A stretch of 29,967 bases of DNA from the IMG/VR virus record IMGVR_UViG_3300022074_000250, positions 1-29,967 of that record, one strand, 5' to 3'. Below the pieces are notes generated by a model. It was not told where the DNA came from. It did not search any database and was given only the letters and a program-made list of their open reading frames with translations. Numbering within the stretch: position 1 is the first letter of the stretch; each line of letters opens with the position of its first letter. Source of the DNA: a virus. A program made the position numbers and the translations under genes. This document shows positions 8,206 through 15,573 of this stretch, one piece after another.

Positions 8206-9191
8206 GATTCATGAAGTTCAATCCGAATGAGCAGTCTCTCATAGACAGAGGCCCTGAAGCTCATACAGAGGAGCTTGAGCAGTCGTATCATGGTAGTACA
8301 TATGCTTGGTCACCGGGCATGGACAAGAAGCTCAGGATGAGTAAGTCATCGCTAGGCTCATTCCTGTGGTGCCCATTCAAGTACAAGGCTAGCTACATAT
8401 ATGGCCTCAACGAGGAGGAGACTGACGATATGGTCAGGGGTACCAACGTCCATTCCATAGTGGAGTACTTCTGGGACAATGTGACTGACGTCAAACAAGA
8501 AGCAGTGGAACTGTTGCAGAAGGGAGAGGAGAGAGAGGCCAAGAGGCTATTGAAGAAGGTGATACCTGACCCTCCGATGCCCTACTTGTTAGGGGAGGAA
8601 GCGGTGATAGACCAATGGTTCGAGTGGCAGTGGAACAGATTTAGTGTAACTGAGGGATTCAACTGGGAGGCAATAGGCAATGAGGTCTCAGCGCACGCTT
8701 CCATAGATGTGGACGTGGATGGGGAGAGCTATCCTGTCCACTTGCGCGGTTTTATCGATACTGTATTCTCCGATGGTGATGGGGGATTTGTGCTCATGGA
8801 GTTGAAGACAGGTAAGTGGAATCAGAGAAAAGCAAAGAGCATGAGAGAGGAAATGCAATTCTATAGGCTCATGCTAGAGGAGGGTAACTATGTCAAGTAC
8901 CTACCAGTATCAGCATGGGCTTGGGAATTTCCCAGAGGATGGGCCAATGGTGGCCTCAAAGCGGAATGGGAGATTGAGAATACCAACACTAGGAAGACCA
9001 GCTATGCGCCCAAGACTGTGAAAAGAAACATGGAGAAGCTGGTCAGAGCACATGTGAACGATTCATTTGAGCCAGCCCCAAAAGAGTGGAGAGGGCCAGA
9101 TGGAGAGACTCTATCTAGCTGCCAGATGTGTAGCTTCATGGAGATATGTCCTGCTTGGAGCATGGACGCAGAAACGGAGGAAAGAAAATGA
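8202..9191 (+). CDS. Cas4-like / PD-(D/E)XK exonuclease with Fe-S cysteines
   Basis: A RecB-family nuclease, probably processing DNA ends during replication or recombination. From ATG 8202 (329 aa) the Cas4 signature is complete: C57 in FLWCPFKY, H84 in VRGTNVHS, D186 in RGFIDTVF, E200-L-K202 in MELKTGK, Q219 in MQFYRL, and C307, C310, C316 in CQMCSFMEIC. C57 plus the three C-terminal Cys would hold a 4Fe-4S cluster. An in-frame ATG at 8157 exists, but 8202 has a better ribosome site (GGGGTGTGGGG) and the ATGA junction. No Cas1, Cas2 or CRISPR array is near, so a replication or repair role fits better than CRISPR adaptation. Confidence 0.88.
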   Translation: MRFMKFNPNEQSLIDRGPEAHTEELEQSYHGSTYAWSPGMDKKLRMSKSSLGSFLWCPFKYKASYIYGLNEEETDDMVRGTNVHSIVEYFWDNVTDVKQEAVELLQKGEEREAKRLLKKVIPDPPMPYLLGEEAVIDQWFEWQWNRFSVTEGFNWEAIGNEVSAHASIDVDVDGESYPVHLRGFIDTVFSDGDGGFVLMELKTGKWNQRKAKSMREEMQFYRLMLEEGNYVKYLPVSAWAWEFPRGWANGGLKAEWEIENTNTRKTSYAPKTVKRNMEKLVRAHVNDSFEPAPKEWRGPDGETLSSCQMCSFMEICPAWSMDAETEERK

Positions 9192-9523
9192 GCAGAGAAG
9201 AGATGAATAACAAATTAAACAGAGTTAGAATAGCGCTAGAGGACTTAGTGAGAACAGATGATAGTAGCATGACAGTCAATGTCAGATATGGGTTAATTGA
9301 ACCGAAGAGTCACACAATCAGTCTGACAAAGCAAATGACCCTAGATGCATATGTCGATAACAACGAGCAGGACATGCCGATGTCATTTCCAGTGCTGGAC
9401 GTGATTGTGCATAAAGGGGCCTTCAATAGGAGGAAGGATTGGGAGCTAGTCTACACTCCAGAGGTTTTAGCGATGATGATTCATAAGGATGCTAGAAAGC
9501 TAGCTAACTACAAAATCAGGTGA
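9188..9523 (+). CDS. Hypothetical protein between Cas4-like nuclease and primase
   Basis: Starts at ATG 9188, overlapping the Cas4-like stop (ATGA), with GGAGGAAAG upstream. It is 111 residues, a mix of helices and strands with basic patches (FNRRKDWELVY) and no Cys, membrane segment or catalytic motif recognised. Position inside the primase unit suggests an accessory DNA-metabolism role, but nothing in the sequence proves it. An in-frame GTG/ATG start further upstream (9146) would need a long overlap and is less likely. Confidence 0.6.
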   Translation: MSREEMNNKLNRVRIALEDLVRTDDSSMTVNVRYGLIEPKSHTISLTKQMTLDAYVDNNEQDMPMSFPVLDVIVHKGAFNRRKDWELVYTPEVLAMMIHKDARKLANYKIR

Positions 9524-9527
9524 TTTG

Positions 9528-10637
9528 TTGACTTTCATTGAGTTGGACTTTCCGAGGGAGGTCCTTGAGATTAGCGAGGGAGGGGTCAGTGGTGGTCGCT
9601 GGCTAGTCAACAATTGGGATGAGCTTGAGAAATACTGGAATAACAAGAACGGGCGTGGCGATGCTTACTTCACCACATATGGATTCAGGCAGACTCAACC
9701 TCCTAAGCATCACAGGGCTGCTCATAACAGTGCGATAGTCAGGCACTTCGTAATGGACTTCGACTGCAAGGACTTCAAGCGGAATGGTGCTCCTGTGGAG
9801 TTCTCTTTCATGCATAAGCAAGTCAGGAGACTCCATAAGCATCTCTCGGATAACGATTTCCTACATTACGTCTGGTTCAGTGGAGGGGGGTTTCACATAT
9901 GGGTACCCATATCCGACGTTCACTTACCAACAGACGGAATAGATGTAACAAGGGTAAAGAGAGCTGGGAGAGAGCTAATGACCAAGTGGTACAATCTCCT
10001 AGACTTATCATGCAACGACCCAACTGTCGCTTTCGATTTAGCAGGTATGATTAGGATACCTAACTCTTACAACTATCGAAGAGGGTGCTGGAGCACGCCA
10101 CTGACATCAGAAGAAATCATGGGGTTAAACGAAGATGAGCTCTATGATTTATCTCAGGATTGTCGGGGTGGCTACATAGCACATGGTAACTCTAAAATGG
10201 AGTTAAAACTACCAGAGAGGTCAAAGGGCACATTCTACATAAAGAGAGGAAAAGTATCTGATTTGCCTGACGTGTCATTAGGTAACATGATTGTGTTGCC
10301 TTGTATAGCTCAAGCCGCTTTAGGGGCAGGTAATCCTCCACACAGAGCTAGGTATCACTTGGCCTCTTATCTAGCTGACAGGCTTAGGTGGTTCTTACCA
10401 TTCGACGTCGTTAATGAGAAGGAGCTCAGTAGTCATACTGAGCGTATTGTAGGTATATGCTCCGAACAAGGTTGGGCTGATTACAATCAAGACATAACCA
10501 GAACTCAAGTTGAGAGTATAGTACATAAGGGATATCCGCATGCAAAATGTGCTACACTGATACAAGAGGGGTTCTGTGTAGGTAAGTGTAGATTCCACGA
10601 TGGGACTGGGGATGAGTTATTTGAGCAAATGTTGTAA
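9528..10637 (+). CDS. priS: Archaeo-eukaryotic primase fused to a PriL-type Fe-S domain
   Basis: Makes primers for the viral polymerase. With start TTG 9528 (AGGTGA four bases upstream; TTG 9525 is the alternative), the AEP motifs are D77-F-D79 (FVMDFDC), the SGGGFHIWVP block with H123, and D170 (AFDLAG). The C-terminal part (from about 255) has C259 in LPCIAQAAL, then PPHRARYHLASYLADRL and a tail with C341, C350 and C354. That is the pattern of the PriL C-terminal domain, which binds a 4Fe-4S cluster. Archaea and eukaryotes normally carry these as two subunits; here catalytic and Fe-S parts are one 369-residue protein. The gene uses a non-ATG start. Confidence 0.88.
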   Translation: MTFIELDFPREVLEISEGGVSGGRWLVNNWDELEKYWNNKNGRGDAYFTTYGFRQTQPPKHHRAAHNSAIVRHFVMDFDCKDFKRNGAPVEFSFMHKQVRRLHKHLSDNDFLHYVWFSGGGFHIWVPISDVHLPTDGIDVTRVKRAGRELMTKWYNLLDLSCNDPTVAFDLAGMIRIPNSYNYRRGCWSTPLTSEEIMGLNEDELYDLSQDCRGGYIAHGNSKMELKLPERSKGTFYIKRGKVSDLPDVSLGNMIVLPCIAQAALGAGNPPHRARYHLASYLADRLRWFLPFDVVNEKELSSHTERIVGICSEQGWADYNQDITRTQVESIVHKGYPHAKCATLIQEGFCVGKCRFHDGTGDELFEQML

Positions 10638-10866
10638 GGACTGCGGAGTGAAGCTAAGAGGCAGGAACATAAGGAAAAAGAGGTTGAATGGGTATGTATC
10701 TAGACAACTATGCCAACACTGCTTCAATCACCCGAAGGAGAAGGATAGGTGCGAAATAATCAAATCTAACGGGGAGAGATGTAAAATGAGGAAGAGGGGA
10801 GATATGAAATGGTGTTCATTCCATGTCCCCAAGGGAGAGGAGAACGATGGAGTTACAGATAGATAG
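10612..10866 (+). CDS. Small two-module zinc-binding protein
   Basis: Product is 84 residues from ATG 10612 (an ATG at 10600 is also in frame). The first module has CCKDCG ... CQHC spaced as a zinc ribbon. The second has RCEII..NGERCKM ... WCSFH, a C-C-C-H arrangement like a treble-clef knuckle. Many Arg/Lys residues between the modules suggest nucleic-acid contact. It overlaps the primase 3' end and the nuclease 5' end, so it is coupled to both. Family unknown. Confidence 0.65.
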   Translation: MSYLSKCCKDCGVKLRGRNIRKKRLNGYVSRQLCQHCFNHPKEKDRCEIIKSNGERCKMRKRGDMKWCSFHVPKGEENDGVTDR

Positions 10867-11527
10867 CAATGAGAGAGGAAAACTCTGTGATGCAGTTATT
10901 CGCAAAGCGAATAGTGCCGGTCTGATTGTAGAGAGGAAGACGCTAGTGGTAGGAGACTACTTGCTCGGTGGAGCTTGCGTCGAGGCGAAAAGCATAGGTG
11001 ACTTCCTACATTCATGTGACAGCGGTCACCTATGGAAACAGTTGGATAACATGGATGCTAACTACGAGAGGTTCTTCCTTCTGATACATGGCACTATCGC
11101 TGAATACGTCAAGCACCAGAAGAAGCCTTACAGCGCCGTCCAAAGCAAGATGATTGGGTTGGTAGGCAGAGTCATGGCAGACTTCGACTGTCAGGTGTTC
11201 TGCACCCCCCATACTAGTGAGGCGGCACTTTTCATAATCAAACTACACAACAAGCTACACAAACCAGCTTCCAGACACGGGGCACAAGCGATAAGGAGAG
11301 TCAGTACTAACGACGTCAGGAAGGACGTACTACTAGGCATACCCGGAGTGGGGCCAACCATGGCCGATAGGTTACTGAAGGAATGTGGCTCCATAGAGGA
11401 GATGCTCTACATGGAATCGCTAAAGAGAGTCAAGGGACTTGGTGATAAAATAGCCAAAAGAATAGTATCGGTTTTGACAAGCGAGGAAGTCATACACATA
11501 GAGAGAAATGTAATGAAAAGAAGATGA
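10847..11527 (+). CDS. ERCC4 (XPF/Mus81/Hef)-type structure-specific nuclease with two HhH motifs
   Basis: Cuts branched or flapped DNA in repair and replication. From ATG 10847 (226 aa) the ERCC4 core shows D6 and E9-R10 (IDSNERG), VGDY (35-38) and VEAK (E46, K48), which corresponds to the ERK part of the GDY-ERK signature with Ala in place of Arg. The C-terminal part has two helix-hairpin-helix DNA-binding motifs: GIPGVGPTMADRLL (164-177) and VKGLGDKIAKRI (195-206). Length fits the helicase-less archaeal XPF (short form), which works with PCNA; a viral clamp candidate is encoded nearby. Last gene of unit 2, its TGA forming the start of promoter copy 3. Confidence 0.9.
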   Translation: MELQIDSNERGKLCDAVIRKANSAGLIVERKTLVVGDYLLGGACVEAKSIGDFLHSCDSGHLWKQLDNMDANYERFFLLIHGTIAEYVKHQKKPYSAVQSKMIGLVGRVMADFDCQVFCTPHTSEAALFIIKLHNKLHKPASRHGAQAIRRVSTNDVRKDVLLGIPGVGPTMADRLLKECGSIEEMLYMESLKRVKGLGDKIAKRIVSVLTSEEVIHIERNVMKRR

Positions 11528-11556
11528 CTATATAAACAAGGTATGGAGAAACAAAA
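11525..11556 (+). promoter_or_regulatory. TATA-box promoter module, copy 3
   Basis: TGACTATATAAACA begins at 11525. Its TGA is the stop of the ERCC4 gene, and TATATAAA lies at 11529-11536. An ATG at 11557 is 28 bases after the first T, as in copies 1 and 2, but it opens only a five-codon ORF before the real gene at 11571. Confidence 0.78.
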
Positions 11557-11574
11557 ATGGAGTTGGTAAGATGA
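11557..11574 (+). other. Possible 5-codon leader ORF coupled to the next gene
   Basis: ATG 11557 sits where the other two promoter modules have the start codon of a real gene. It encodes Met-Glu-Leu-Val-Arg and then TGA (11572-11574), which overlaps the downstream ATG 11571 as ATGA. It may be a leaderless mini-ORF that delivers ribosomes to the next start by termination-reinitiation, or a relic of a start-site shift. This is inference from spacing only. Confidence 0.35.
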
Positions 11575-12977
11575 AGGACGCAAGTGAGTACGAGGCAGTG
11601 AAGAAATATCCTGTGTTTGACGGTTATATCAAACACTTCGGAAACGTATCGATGGATAATGACATACCAGCTATGCTATCCTTCTTCTTCGTTCAAGGTC
11701 AATTGGCAGTGCCATATGTAAGAATACCATGGGGAGCTAGCCACTTGGACCCTAGAGTTCACTCGTTCTGGATTCAGTCCAGTAGAACTGGCAAGTCGAT
11801 AGCATGGGAGTTCGTGGGCGACATACTGAACTCAGTAGGCATACCTACCGATTTGTACACAACAGGTACAGATGCAGGTCTCATAGGAGGATTCGAGGAG
11901 ATTACTGATGGTGAGGGTAACAAGGAGCAAATTCTCAAAGAAGGCTTCCTGAATGGGCGTAAGGCCTTGAACTTCGATGAGGGGTCGATTATTCTCAACC
12001 CCAACAAGCACAGCTCAGAGACTGTTCTCTACCTACAATCGGCATGCAACCCAGTGGGTAGCAACAACAACGTCCTAGTCAAGCACACTAAGGCAGGAAG
12101 AATAGAGACTGAGTCCCTAGTGTCATTGTGGATTACCACATACCCACCTGCTGGCGTCAAGGAGTATGTACTGACAAAGGGTATCTTCCAGCGAGTTCTA
12201 CTATACTGGTCTCACTGGGACATGAACCGTAGAAAGAACGTAAGCGAGCTTAGGGCCGAAATGGCTTACAAGAAGATACCTAAGATGGAAGTTACGTATG
12301 ATGAGTTGGTCGATTACTTCACAACACTGGAGAAGAAGCTCAAGAACAGGGTGCTGGAGATTACAGAGTGCTCGGTGCTTGAGTGGGACACGAAGTCTAG
12401 GTCAGAGCAAGAGGAGTTACTCCAAGACACGATGCAGGCTATGTATACCGCTGACCCGTACACATTCCTACCATCCCTACTATCGGCTATAGACGAGTAC
12501 TACCAACTGATGGACGGACTCGGTCCGGGTATCAGCGATGTAGTATCGTCATTCATACCGGCGATGGAGAACTACACAGTCATATTCGCCACACACATAG
12601 CCATGCTTGATGACAAATGGGAAGTCGATGGTAATCACGTGAGAATGGCTACTGAGATTCTATACGACCTGTTTCGCAATCTGATATCTTGGCTTGAGGG
12701 AGAGGTCGAGATAGGACCCAAGGTCAGCGAGAGAGCCACTCAGAGAAACAAGTGGATTGTGGCAATGCAAGCCACTGTGCCTTATGAGCTAGGTAACAGA
12801 GGAGAGGGATGGCATAGCAAAGCAGATGTCATAAAGGCATACATGGCCCAAACTGGAATCACCAGAGGAACTGCGTACCAGCACTTCGACAAGTGGGCCA
12901 AGTCAATATTCAACGAGAGCAAGGACGGAACCAAGGGATATCTAAGGCTAAGGGAGGAATTAAAGAATGTCACTTAA
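11571..12977 (+). CDS. P-loop ATPase, candidate replicative helicase
   Basis: The 468-residue protein has a Walker A variant SSRTGKS (70-76) after a hydrophobic strand (HSFWIQ), a Walker B at 133-138 (LNFDEG), a polar sensor-like strand at about 185-193 (SLWITTYPP) and a candidate arginine finger R208 (GIFQRVLLYW). That order resembles phage DUF3987-type and other hexameric helicase/ATPases. The C-terminus (about 395-465) looks like a winged helix (WHSKADVIKAYMAQTG..RGTAYQHFDKW). No other replicative helicase appears in the window, and the gene heads the third unit of a replication block, so a helicase role is a reasonable inference. The exact family is uncertain. Confidence 0.7.
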   Translation: MKDASEYEAVKKYPVFDGYIKHFGNVSMDNDIPAMLSFFFVQGQLAVPYVRIPWGASHLDPRVHSFWIQSSRTGKSIAWEFVGDILNSVGIPTDLYTTGTDAGLIGGFEEITDGEGNKEQILKEGFLNGRKALNFDEGSIILNPNKHSSETVLYLQSACNPVGSNNNVLVKHTKAGRIETESLVSLWITTYPPAGVKEYVLTKGIFQRVLLYWSHWDMNRRKNVSELRAEMAYKKIPKMEVTYDELVDYFTTLEKKLKNRVLEITECSVLEWDTKSRSEQEELLQDTMQAMYTADPYTFLPSLLSAIDEYYQLMDGLGPGISDVVSSFIPAMENYTVIFATHIAMLDDKWEVDGNHVRMATEILYDLFRNLISWLEGEVEIGPKVSERATQRNKWIVAMQATVPYELGNRGEGWHSKADVIKAYMAQTGITRGTAYQHFDKWAKSIFNESKDGTKGYLRLREELKNVT

Positions 12978-13104
12978 AACGAAGGTATGCTGGGAGTGCA
13001 AGGGGAGGCAGTACGTGTACAAGCAAAACTCAGATGGCAGTTTCTCCTGTGAAGCATGCATTTGCCTAGCTTACCCCGAGGAGATGATTACGGATGAGCA
13101 ATGA
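12967..13104 (+). CDS. Mini zinc-ribbon protein, 45 aa
   Basis: ATG 12967 lies 11 bases inside the end of the ATPase gene, with the purine-rich TTAAAGA upstream. The 45-residue product contains CWEC ... CEAC-IC, spaced by about 17 residues, which fits a zinc ribbon. It overlaps both neighbours, and its stop at 13102-13104 lies inside the exonuclease gene. Function unknown. Confidence 0.5.
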   Translation: MSLKTKVCWECKGRQYVYKQNSDGSFSCEACICLAYPEEMITDEQ

Positions 13105-13705
13105 CATAATGGCACTAGACATAGAGACGAGCAACTACTCATGGGAGATTGGCGGTTGGGACAACAAGGCTTTGTTTGACACATCCGTCGTGGCTACATG
13201 GGACGGTAAGGACGGACATATCTTTACCAAAGCAGACGTCCATTTGGATGGGGCCGAGACCCATGACCTACACCCACGAACTCTAGGCGACCATATCACT
13301 GCTCACATAGAGAAGGGTGGTAGGATACTAGGTCACAATATAATCAGCTTCGACTTACCAGTGCTCAGAGAGTCACTGGACTGCTGGGCCGCAGGCGATG
13401 TGATGCAGAAGTCGGACAACATCATAGACACTAAACTCCTCTTTCAGAAGTCATCCCTGCCTTATGGTAAGTTGGAGACATCATTGCAGTCATTGGTATC
13501 ACACACGCTTGGCAAGAGCAAGAGCATGAGCAGTGTCGATGCTCCTAGGGGATGGCGTGATGGTAAGTACGAGGAGGTGTGCGACTACTGCTTGAAGGAC
13601 GCACAGCTCACGTACGATGTGTATGCCCATGCAAAGGAGCATGGATTCTTGAAGTCGAGGTCTTTCGAGACTGGAGATATAGTAGAGGTTGAGTTGGAAT
13701 GGTAA
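13094..13705 (+). CDS. DEDDy 3'-5' exonuclease (DnaQ/RNase H fold)
   Basis: A stand-alone 203-residue proofreading-type exonuclease. Exo I is MALDIET (D9, E11), Exo II is GHNIISFDLPVL (N82, D87) and Exo III is YCLKDAQ (Y165, D169), which is the DEDDy arrangement. All catalytic residues are present, unlike the changed Exo II of the PolB in this window. Such enzymes trim 3' ends in DNA (or RNA); here it could proofread in trans or process recombination ends. It is between the possible helicase and the chaperonin. Confidence 0.87.
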   Translation: MSNDIMALDIETSNYSWEIGGWDNKALFDTSVVATWDGKDGHIFTKADVHLDGAETHDLHPRTLGDHITAHIEKGGRILGHNIISFDLPVLRESLDCWAAGDVMQKSDNIIDTKLLFQKSSLPYGKLETSLQSLVSHTLGKSKSMSSVDAPRGWRDGKYEEVCDYCLKDAQLTYDVYAHAKEHGFLKSRSFETGDIVEVELEW

Positions 13706-13875
13706 CAAACGAAGAAATTGAAAAAATGAAAAGAGAACTGCTAGAGCATCAAATTGCCTTTGACCGAATATACAGAATGGTCACTGGCGGAAGCAACCTG
13801 CATGACATAAGCAGAGTTGTATCCAAATTGAAAATGCGGGTCGGGTACCCATTTGATGGAGGCGAGGAAGAATGA
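13699..13875 (+). CDS. Small hypothetical helical protein, 58 aa
   Basis: ATG 13699 overlaps the exonuclease end, and TGA 13873-13875 overlaps the chaperonin start (ATGA). The purine-rich tract AGAGGTTGAGTTGG precedes it. The product starts with a charged helix (NEEIEKMKRELLEHQ) and ends in acidic residues. The coding sequence is richer in A than its neighbours. No motif recognised; filling an otherwise empty 167-base gap with perfect junctions supports it being real. Confidence 0.55.
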   Translation: MVTNEEIEKMKRELLEHQIAFDRIYRMVTGGSNLHDISRVVSKLKMRVGYPFDGGEEE

Positions 13876-15383
13876 GCGACACCAAGACAGAGATAACACT
13901 CAGGACTAACATAGAAGCGGCTAGAGTAATTGTCAACACTGTCAAAACCACTCTAGGCCCATTAGGTAGGGATAAGCTACTGGTGGATGCTGGTGGTAAC
14001 ACAATTGTCACTAATGATGGAGCCACGATACTACGCGAGCTAGACGTCAGTCACCCAGCTGCCAAGATGATTATCGAATGCGCTAAGACACAGGAGGCTG
14101 AGTGCTACGATGGTACGACATCATCAGTCATAGTCGCTGGTCAGCTTCTCGCTAACAGCGAGGGCTTACTGAACAAGGGACTGCACCCTAATCTGGTTTG
14201 CATGGGTTATCACGATGCGGCTAGACTAGCGATAGAGAGACTCAATGAGCTTGGTAGACAACCAATAAACATGGATGACTCCCTCAGTGCTGTAGTTAAG
14301 ACAGCCATAACAGGAAAGACCTTAGCGGCAGATATGAATCATGTCACTCTTCTAGTGAAAGAATCACTGGATGGCACTACCAACAAGCCTAGAGTAATAT
14401 GCCTACCCGGAGGTGGGTTATCAGACTCTGAGCTGATTCAGGGAGTCGTGGTGAACAAGACGACTACTCTACCATTGGAGAATGAGTATAGAGAGCCAAT
14501 TGAGACGAACGTCATACTCCTCAACTCAGGGATGGAGCCTACCAAGACAGACGACAACGTTCAAGTGCAACTGGATATGAAGGGGTACTCGCAACTAAAA
14601 TCATCTGCTAACAACGACGTCCTTCAGTCAGCCAAGCAGATAATAGAGGCGCTGGGGGACAAAGGTATGGTTTTCGTCAGAGATGGTGTATCAGACTCAG
14701 CAGTGTCCTATCTGAAGAAGAACAACGTGAATGTAGTCAGGAGGATACCTGAGAGCGTGATTCAATCCCTATCCGCATCCTTAGGAGTGCCTGTGCACCA
14801 CTCGCCCTCCGAGGGGATGAGCTCAGTGAAGACTCTGATACAGGAGAAGGAGATTGACGATGTCAAGTACCTCTTCGTGGAGGGTGATAGCCCAGAAGTC
14901 AACACGTTGGTCCTCAGGGGGTCCACTAGAACCACTCTCGATGAGACCGAGAGGGGATTTGATGACGCCCTAGGGGTAGCGGCTCTCTTGAAGGAAGGTG
15001 GGGACTACGTATGGGGCGGGGGTTCCACTTATGCGGCTCTAGCCTATCACCTAAGGACTGAGGCGGCAAGCGTCAGTGGACGCAAGCAGATGGCCATAGA
15101 GGCCTTTGCCGATGCCTTGGAGATAATACCAGCCACTCTGGCTGAGAACAGCGGACATGACCCACTGGATTGCATACTCGGAATGAGGAAGCACCTGTAT
15201 GACGACCCCCTCATGGAGAGCAAGGCCATGGGGCCAAACGTCGAGGAAGGCGGGCTGACCGATATGGCTGTGCTGAGTGTGGTTGAGCCCATGAAGCTAG
15301 TCAGACAGGCTATACTGAGCGCTACAGAGGTCACGACGGCCATGCTGAAGATTGACGACATGGTGGCTAAGAGGGCAGAGTGA
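13872..15383 (+). CDS. ths: Group II chaperonin (thermosome subunit)
   Basis: A 503-residue archaeal-type chaperonin, expected to form a double-ring folding chamber. It has the N-terminal block TLGPLGRDKLLVD and NDGATIL (48-54), the phosphate loop at 79-84 (YDGTTS, with Tyr where Gly is usual but D80 kept), the DDAL equatorial Asp region before GGGSTYAALA, and the C-terminal ATEVTTAMLKIDD. The apical segment is present. The subunit is some 35-45 residues shorter than most host thermosomes and lacks the flexible GGM-rich tail. Chaperonins are unusual in viruses; this one may help fold virion or replication proteins. Its start overlaps the gene upstream and its stop overlaps the gene downstream. 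Confidence 0.95.
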   Translation: MSDTKTEITLRTNIEAARVIVNTVKTTLGPLGRDKLLVDAGGNTIVTNDGATILRELDVSHPAAKMIIECAKTQEAECYDGTTSSVIVAGQLLANSEGLLNKGLHPNLVCMGYHDAARLAIERLNELGRQPINMDDSLSAVVKTAITGKTLAADMNHVTLLVKESLDGTTNKPRVICLPGGGLSDSELIQGVVVNKTTTLPLENEYREPIETNVILLNSGMEPTKTDDNVQVQLDMKGYSQLKSSANNDVLQSAKQIIEALGDKGMVFVRDGVSDSAVSYLKKNNVNVVRRIPESVIQSLSASLGVPVHHSPSEGMSSVKTLIQEKEIDDVKYLFVEGDSPEVNTLVLRGSTRTTLDETERGFDDALGVAALLKEGGDYVWGGGSTYAALAYHLRTEAASVSGRKQMAIEAFADALEIIPATLAENSGHDPLDCILGMRKHLYDDPLMESKAMGPNVEEGGLTDMAVLSVVEPMKLVRQAILSATEVTTAMLKIDDMVAKRAE

Positions 15384-15568
15384 TGGGGCGGTTGATGGAC
15401 CGCCTCAAGGTACGTTGCCGGAACTGCGACCACTTGCACGTACCACGACCCCTATCAGCGAAATACCACGATGGGGAGGGCGGTAGAATACAACTATGGA
15501 AATGTAGGGAGTGTGGTCACTTCTGGCAGGATTCAGTATTCAAATACCCTAGAAAAAGGAAGGAGTGA
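15383..15568 (+). CDS. Zinc-ribbon protein, 61 aa
   Basis: ATG 15383 overlaps the chaperonin stop (TGATG), with GAGGG upstream. CRNCDH ... CRECGHFW separated by about 28 residues is a classical zinc ribbon like those of RPA, TFIIS or RNA polymerase subunits. Its ends are basic (RKRKE at the C-terminus), suggesting nucleic-acid binding. It is followed by the methyltransferase. Confidence 0.62.
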   Translation: MGRLMDRLKVRCRNCDHLHVPRPLSAKYHDGEGGRIQLWKCRECGHFWQDSVFKYPRKRKE

Positions 15569-15573
15569 TAATT

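Noticed and set aside
8202-9191. Cas4-like gene as part of a CRISPR system
   Set aside because: No cas1, cas2, effector or repeat-spacer array is present. The gene is embedded in a replication unit, where Cas4-like nucleases are common in viruses.
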